Assembly: GCF_018446385.1 (NCBI RefSeq)
Contig: NC_056003.1
Location: 20,581,198-20,645,197, forward strand
Source: Zingiber officinale
Taxonomy: Eukaryota; Streptophyta; Magnoliopsida; Zingiberales; Zingiberaceae
Length of the DNA stretch: 64,000 nucleotides
Direction of reading: 5' to 3'
Shown one piece after another: positions 59,663 to 64,000 of the stretch. Made by a program: the position numbers and the translations under genes. The notes beneath the pieces are model-generated. The model ran no database searches, had not been told where the DNA came from, and worked only from the letters and a program-made list of their open reading frames with translations. Numbering within the stretch: the first letter of the stretch is position 1; the number at the start of each line of letters is the position of its first letter.

Positions 59663-59866
59663 CAGTTTTTCGAGAAACTGTTGTCTTTTTGCCATTTAAC
59701 AACGGTTTTATTGAAAACCGTTGTTGTTCACCATAATTTTTTTTAAATGACAACGGTTTTTAAAAAACTGTTGTCTAATGTATGTCAAAGACAATGATTT
59801 TTAAAAAACTGTTGTCTAATGTATGTCAAAGACAACGGTTTTAAAAAACTGTTGTCTTTTAGCGTT
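59663..59866. repeat. Array of palindromic ACAACGG/CCGTTGT units
   Basis: At least five short inverted units, each a GACAACGGTTTT arm followed by an AAAACTGTTGTC arm, repeat with spacers such as TAATGTATGTCAAA. The arrangement resembles sub-terminal repeats of CACTA-type transposons (family from memory). It lies between the truncated hAT gene and the Sirevirus LTR. Confidence 0.7.
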
Positions 59867-59872
59867 GCTTAC

Positions 59873-61269
59873 TGTTGGTGCAACATCCCTCAGGTCAAGG
59901 TTGACCTGGTTGACCAAGCTGAGTCTTGGTTTGAGTTTAGATGTTTGACAATAAGAAATTGATTGAAGAAGAGTCAAGTAGGTCAAGGTTGACCGGATAC
60001 TTGACTGGGAAGTCCTAACTGGGATGTTAGGTACAATGAAAGTCCTGGTGAGTGAAGCCAGGTGAAAGCCCTAGTGAGTGAAGCTAGGCAGATGGAAAAC
60101 CCTAGTGAGTGAAGCTAGGTGAAAGTCCTGGTGAGTGAAACCAGGCAAGGGAAAATCCAGATGGATCAAGGATGATCGGACATCTGGTGTTGAGAAGTCC
60201 AAGTAGGTCAAAGGATTGACTGGATACTTGGCACGAGGAAATACAGATAGGTCAAAGGGATTGACCAGACATCTGATGGAAGTCCAAGTAGGTCAAAGGG
60301 AGTGATCAGATACTTGGCATGAATAGAAAAGTCCAAGTGGGTCAAAGGGATTGACCAGACACTTGGTGGGAAGTCCTAGCAGGTCAAAGGAGTGACCAGA
60401 TGCTAGGCATGGTGTACCAACAGGTCAAGGTTGACCGGGTGTTGGTTTGGTAGGCTTGGGACTTGGTTTTGGGCAAAATCCAAGTACTGGATCGATCAGT
60501 GGATCGATCCAAGAGCTAGATCGATCAGTGGATCAATCCAAGCCTTTCCTAGCGAACAGAGAGCCTCTGGATCGATCCGTGGATCGATCCAGATGTCCCA
60601 ATCGATCAGTGGATCGATTGGGACGCGGCTGCTTCGCGCGATAAGCGCTGGATCGATCCAGGCATTTTTCCCAGAGCACAGAGGCGCTCTGGATCGATCC
60701 GTGGATCGATCCAAAGCCTCCCCGATCGATTGGGAACATTCGAATCGATCGGGATCCGACTGTTGGCGTCGATAAAGGCCGCAGGCGCATGATTCCTTCG
60801 GCATCGCTTCTCCGATTCACTCCAGATCTCTCGCCAGCTCCTCCACAGCACTCACAAAGCTCAGATCGCTAGTTCTTGAAGGATCTTGGAAGTTCTCCAA
60901 GTCAAGAGACAGATCAAAGCCAAGAAGAGAAGCTAGGGTTAGGGTTTATACTTATTGTAAGCTTGTAAGCTTGTATTTCTTGTATCCTTTCCCTCTCTTC
61001 TTGTATTGAGTCTTGTAGGGCTTCTCCGCCCTTGGTAGTTACCATAAAGGAGAGTTTTATTTAGTGGAGGGTGTGTGTGTTGGTGTGGATCCTTGGATTA
61101 GTCACCTCTTGTGAGGTGGATACCAAGTAAACCAACCGTGTTAGCGTTGTGTGATTGTTTCTTTGTATTTCCGCTGCACATCTTTGAAGAAACAAGCAAC
61201 GCCGAGCAACGAGCGAACGCGACGAGCTATTCACCCCCCCCCCCCCCCTAGCTACTTTTGGTCCTAACA
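59873..61269 (+). repeat. 5' LTR of the right-hand Sirevirus-like element
   Basis: It starts TGTTGG and ends TAACA, abutting the primer-binding site. A TTGTATTGAGTCTTGTAGGG stretch near 61000 and the CACCCCC...CTAGC motif near 61235 correspond to the R/U5 side of the other LTRs in the window. Confidence 0.85.
60486..60760. repeat. GATCGAT-rich palindromic block in the LTR
   Basis: At least ten occurrences of TGGATCGATC and its variants are arranged as mirror pairs (CTGGATCGATCCGTGGATCG), separated by AGCACAGAGGCGCTC-like spacers. A second such block lies at 63420-63610. Confidence 0.85.
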
Positions 61270-61316
61270 AGTGGTATCAGAGCGAGCCCGCTCTTCACCG
61301 GAATCATCGCCGGAAG

Positions 61317-62123
61317 GTGGTCAAGGCTCAAGGAGGCACTAGTCAAGGGGGAGCCTCCAAGGTAAAGAAGAAGGTATCTTTTATTGAGCCTACCCCTTTA
61401 CATTATGGTAAAAAGCATGATAGTTCTAATTTTTATCATTTTAATGCGATTTACAATAAGAATAGGAAGCATGAGGGCTTTAAGGAAAAGCATGTGGCTC
61501 TACATGCCAAAACTACCCAACCTAAGGTTAGGAAGGTAGATGGACACTTGGGCAAGAACACTAAGGATAATAGATACAAGCCCAAAAACAAAAATGCTCA
61601 TGAGTGTAATGAAAAATCAAAATCTAAGGATTTAATGATAGAAAATCAAGTCTTGAGATCAAGACTTGATAAAATGGAAAAGACCCTAAAAAGGATGGAA
61701 AATATCCTAAAAGGGCAAAATGAGCATAACCTAGGGTTAGGGGTACAAAAGCCATCCAATGCCCATAGAGGTTTGGGATACAAACCCAAAGCAAAAAGGG
61801 ATGTGCCTAGTTATCATAGGGTTCCATATAGCTATGGAACAAACCCTAAGTCTAGAGGTCAAGTCAAAGATACAAGGGAAGATATCCCTAGAAGTATCTT
61901 TGCAACCAAAGTGACTAAGACTTCTAAGAAGTCTAAGAAAGTCACTAACAAGGTCACAAGGGAGGCTATCCCTAGAGTTGACCTAGAAAATGTGACCAAG
62001 GCTTCTAAGAAGCCCAACAAGGTCACTAGGAAGGTATCTGAAGTTATCCCTAGTGAGTACCTAGAGCATCCAAGGAGCACCAATAGGTGTTGGGTTCCTA
62101 GGAGCATTTTCTCTACCCCATAA
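61317..62123 (+). CDS. Gag-like frame of the right-hand Sirevirus-like element
   Basis: The frame is 268 codons (its first codon is GTG; the first ATG is further in, so the true start may be elsewhere). It is Lys/Asn-rich with a coiled-coil section (VLRSRLDKMEKTLKRMENIL), the motif HRGLGYKPKAKRD and a repeated unit DIPRSIFATKVTKTSKKSKK. The GLGYKP motif and coiled coil match the frame at 29567-30247, so both elements are of one lineage. Confidence 0.6.
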   Translation: MVKAQGGTSQGGASKVKKKVSFIEPTPLHYGKKHDSSNFYHFNAIYNKNRKHEGFKEKHVALHAKTTQPKVRKVDGHLGKNTKDNRYKPKNKNAHECNEKSKSKDLMIENQVLRSRLDKMEKTLKRMENILKGQNEHNLGLGVQKPSNAHRGLGYKPKAKRDVPSYHRVPYSYGTNPKSRGQVKDTREDIPRSIFATKVTKTSKKSKKVTNKVTREAIPRVDLENVTKASKKPNKVTRKVSEVIPSEYLEHPRSTNRCWVPRSIFSTP

Positions 62124-63419
62124 ATGGGTTAGAGAGTGTCAACTCCGATTAGAAGGGTAGTTAACCCAACTTTGAGGAAATTGACACTCAAGGAGCATTT
62201 TCAAGGTTTTGTTAACCTTTGAAAATGAAATGGAATTATTATTTACTCCTTGAAAGAGTAAAATGTGCCTAATGATGGAAGAATTGATTTTAATCTTAAA
62301 CGGCACATATTGGGAAATTCATAAGAACTACCAAGTTGGGAGTGTGGTATGTTCTTAGGAAATTGAAGGCAATCCGGGCCTTATTTTAAAAGTGCTACTC
62401 TTGTGGAAAAATGAAATATGCCAACATTTGAGGATATGCTTAATTTCGACTGGCACAAATTAATCAAGGGAATTAGAAATGTCAATTTAGGCTTTGGCAT
62501 TTTCATGAAGCACTTTAGGGCAATCTAGGTTTAAGTTGTAAGTTTAGCTAAGATTTTAAGGATACTTAGATAGTTAATCTAGGTATATTTTAGTTATGCT
62601 AAATCTTGCCATGATTGTTTGCCCATCATATGCCATGACATCATGTCTATTTTTGCATTCATGTTTTATTATGAAAAATCCAAAAATACCATGTCATGAC
62701 ATTCATACATCATGTAGTTATAGGATATTTTCTTTTGAAAATTATTTCTTTTTGATGTATGTCATAACAGTATCATGCATTAAGTTTAATTCCTTGTAAT
62801 TAAGGACAAATGGCATTTAACAACACTTATTAACAAGTGACATCCTAGGTAGATGTCTAATATCTTTAAAATGCCTAGATAGATATGCATGATCCCTAGT
62901 TTAGGGCAAAACCAAAATCTACATCTCACAAAGACTATAAGGTGACTTGTATGTGCTTTAGTGCACATTAGATACAAGTGAGATGTTAGGATGATGAACA
63001 AAGCTCAAGATGTTGATTTAGTGCATTCTTTTGAGCTTTTAGGTTCATCAAAACACAATAGTTATGTGTTTTCCCATCATTGGGAAAGCTAATGTACAAG
63101 TCATGTGCATTATGCCCAAGGAACATGATGGGATATTGGTTTTGAAAATGTTTTAAAAATGCTTTTGGAAAACCATAGTGAAGGCTATCTTTTGATAGTA
63201 ATCACCATTGAATAGTTAGACACAAACTTGAAGAAAACGCTAAAGTTTTAGCAAGTTTTCAAGTTTGTGTCAATCTTTGAAAATCTGATGTATTTTCATA
63301 GAAAACTATTTTTCCATGATTAAGTATGCCCTAAATAATGTCTACACGAAATTTCATGATTTTTGGATTTTTGTAGAATTTTCTAGGGGTTTCTGAAGTT
63401 GACTGAAATGGAATTTCAG
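62124..63419 (+). other. Internal spacer of the right-hand Sirevirus-like element
   Basis: This is AT-rich with no frame above background and no recognised pol domains. It is consistent with a long non-coding internal part, as in the element at 23902-32648. Confidence 0.45.
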
Positions 63420-63610
63420 CAACTATCAGAGCTCTGATCGATCCATGGATCGATTGGAGTTCCTGAATCGATCCATGGATCGATTCAGAAGGCAAGTCCC
63501 CCGCGAGAAGAAGCTCGCTGGATCGATCAGCCGATCGATCCAGGTAGTCTGAATCGATCAGTGGATCGATTCAGAAAGGTTCAATCGATTGGAACCCAAC
63601 TCCAATCGAT
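63420..63610. repeat. Second GATCGAT-rich block
   Basis: CTGATCGATCCATGGATCG, GAATCGATCCATGGATCGA and CTGGATCGATCAGCCGATCG recur with short spacers, the same design as 60486-60760 but inside the element rather than in its LTR. Confidence 0.8.
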
Positions 63611-64000
63611 CCAAGTTGCTGATTTTGGCTGGGAATGTCTGATTTCAGCATCTTTGAACCCCTTTGAGTCTAGGTAACCATTCCAAACCCACCAAAATAC
63701 ATTTGTATACATACAAAGGGTGTTTTCATGTGAAAACAAGGATGGATTGGTTAAGGAAGGCTTCATTGAAGTTTAGGTTGAGGTTTGTTTCAAATTTTGA
63801 GTATTTGAACCTCAAAACTTCTAAATTTGGGTTTCCTAAAGGTTTAGGGATTCCAAGTCATTGTTGGTGCAATGACAGAAGTTACCACCATGTCTTTAGG
63901 GGGAGGGACTCTTTAAAGACATGAAAAATTATTTTTAATAAACCTTGGAAGGTGGTTAACCTTCTTTAAAGAAAATGCTCATGTATGAGTTTTTGAACTT

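Larger units (their letters stand above)
59873..64000 (+). mobile_element. Sirevirus-like Copia element, 5' part (runs off the window)
   Basis: LTR 59873-61269 (TGTTGGTGCAACATCCC...GGTCCTAACA, 1397 bp) is followed by a tRNA-Met primer site, TGGTATCAGAGCG, from 61272. Within the LTR are GGTCAAGG..GACC and GTGAGTGAAGC repeats (59920-60450), a GATCGAT-rich block (60486-60760) and the poly-C motif next to the LTR end. Internally there is a gag-like frame (61317-62123) and a second GATCGAT block (63420-63610). The other LTR, if present, is beyond the window, so wholeness cannot be judged. Confidence 0.85.

Noticed and set aside
60431-60851. Frames with repeated DRSVDRS / SIDPLID strings
   Set aside because: They are translations of the GATCGAT palindrome array on both strands.
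1-64000. CRISPR arrays, bacterial operons and intact tRNA or rRNA genes
   Set aside because: None seen. Direct repeats here are LTRs, minisatellites and target duplications, and the tRNA-like sequences are SINE heads lacking a full cloverleaf.

Overview
This window is nuclear DNA from a flowering plant. The genes are split by many GT-AG introns, long AT-rich spacers separate them, and nested transposable elements fill most of the middle and right. The retroelement mix (Sirevirus-like Copia elements with GGTC/GACC-rich LTRs) would suit a monocot, possibly Zingiberales, but the species is an inference and cannot be proved from this sequence.

Region by region. 1-4787: the 3' part (12 exons, 366 codons) of mitochondrial chaperonin CPN60/HSP60, entered through a long intron. 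5434-6910: a PIF/Harbinger-like DNA transposon filled with GA-rich repeats and carrying a nested SINE. 7824-15968: a complete 18-exon gene for the E2 subunit (dihydrolipoamide acetyltransferase) of mitochondrial pyruvate dehydrogenase. All 18 exons join in frame (510 aa), and a SINE with a 20-bp target duplication lies in one intron. 18780-22260: a decayed TTF-type hAT transposase gene (minus strand) split by a solo-LTR-like insertion. 22271-40135: a nested retroelement stack. An old Copia element is interrupted by a Sirevirus-like element (23902-32648, LTRs and 5-bp duplication intact) and by a short-LTR (TRIM-like) element. The latter in turn holds a hAT-type MITE and a 2.76-kb solo LTR.

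40480-47503: a gene for an EIF1AD-like OB-fold protein. Its upstream region is partly duplicated about 4 kb apart, with a second gypsy-type LTR remnant, a foldback element and another hAT MITE between the copies. 49750-51275: a decayed RTE-type LINE. 51951-54145: a three-exon gene for a 2OG-Fe(II)-oxygenase-like protein whose metal-binding residues seem lost and which ends in a hydrophobic tail. 54427-55167 (minus): a small chloroplast-type protein resembling PIFI, convergent with the previous gene. 56933-57187: two tandem U2 snRNA-like pseudogenes. 57935-59650: a second TTF-type hAT element with its 5' terminus. 59873-64000: the 5' LTR, primer site and gag-like part of another Sirevirus-like element that runs off the window.

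The host genes share an organelle and RNA-biology flavour (two mitochondrial proteins, a plastid protein, a translation-factor relative and U2 pseudogenes). Nothing indicates they work together as a cluster; they are ordinary dispersed plant genes. The most distinctive material is a GAGCTCG-rich hAT MITE family with perfect 8-bp duplications, the pol-less Sirevirus-like element with an extra ORF, a roughly 50-bp repeat module shared by three LTRs, the dead-looking oxygenase, and the U2 tandem.
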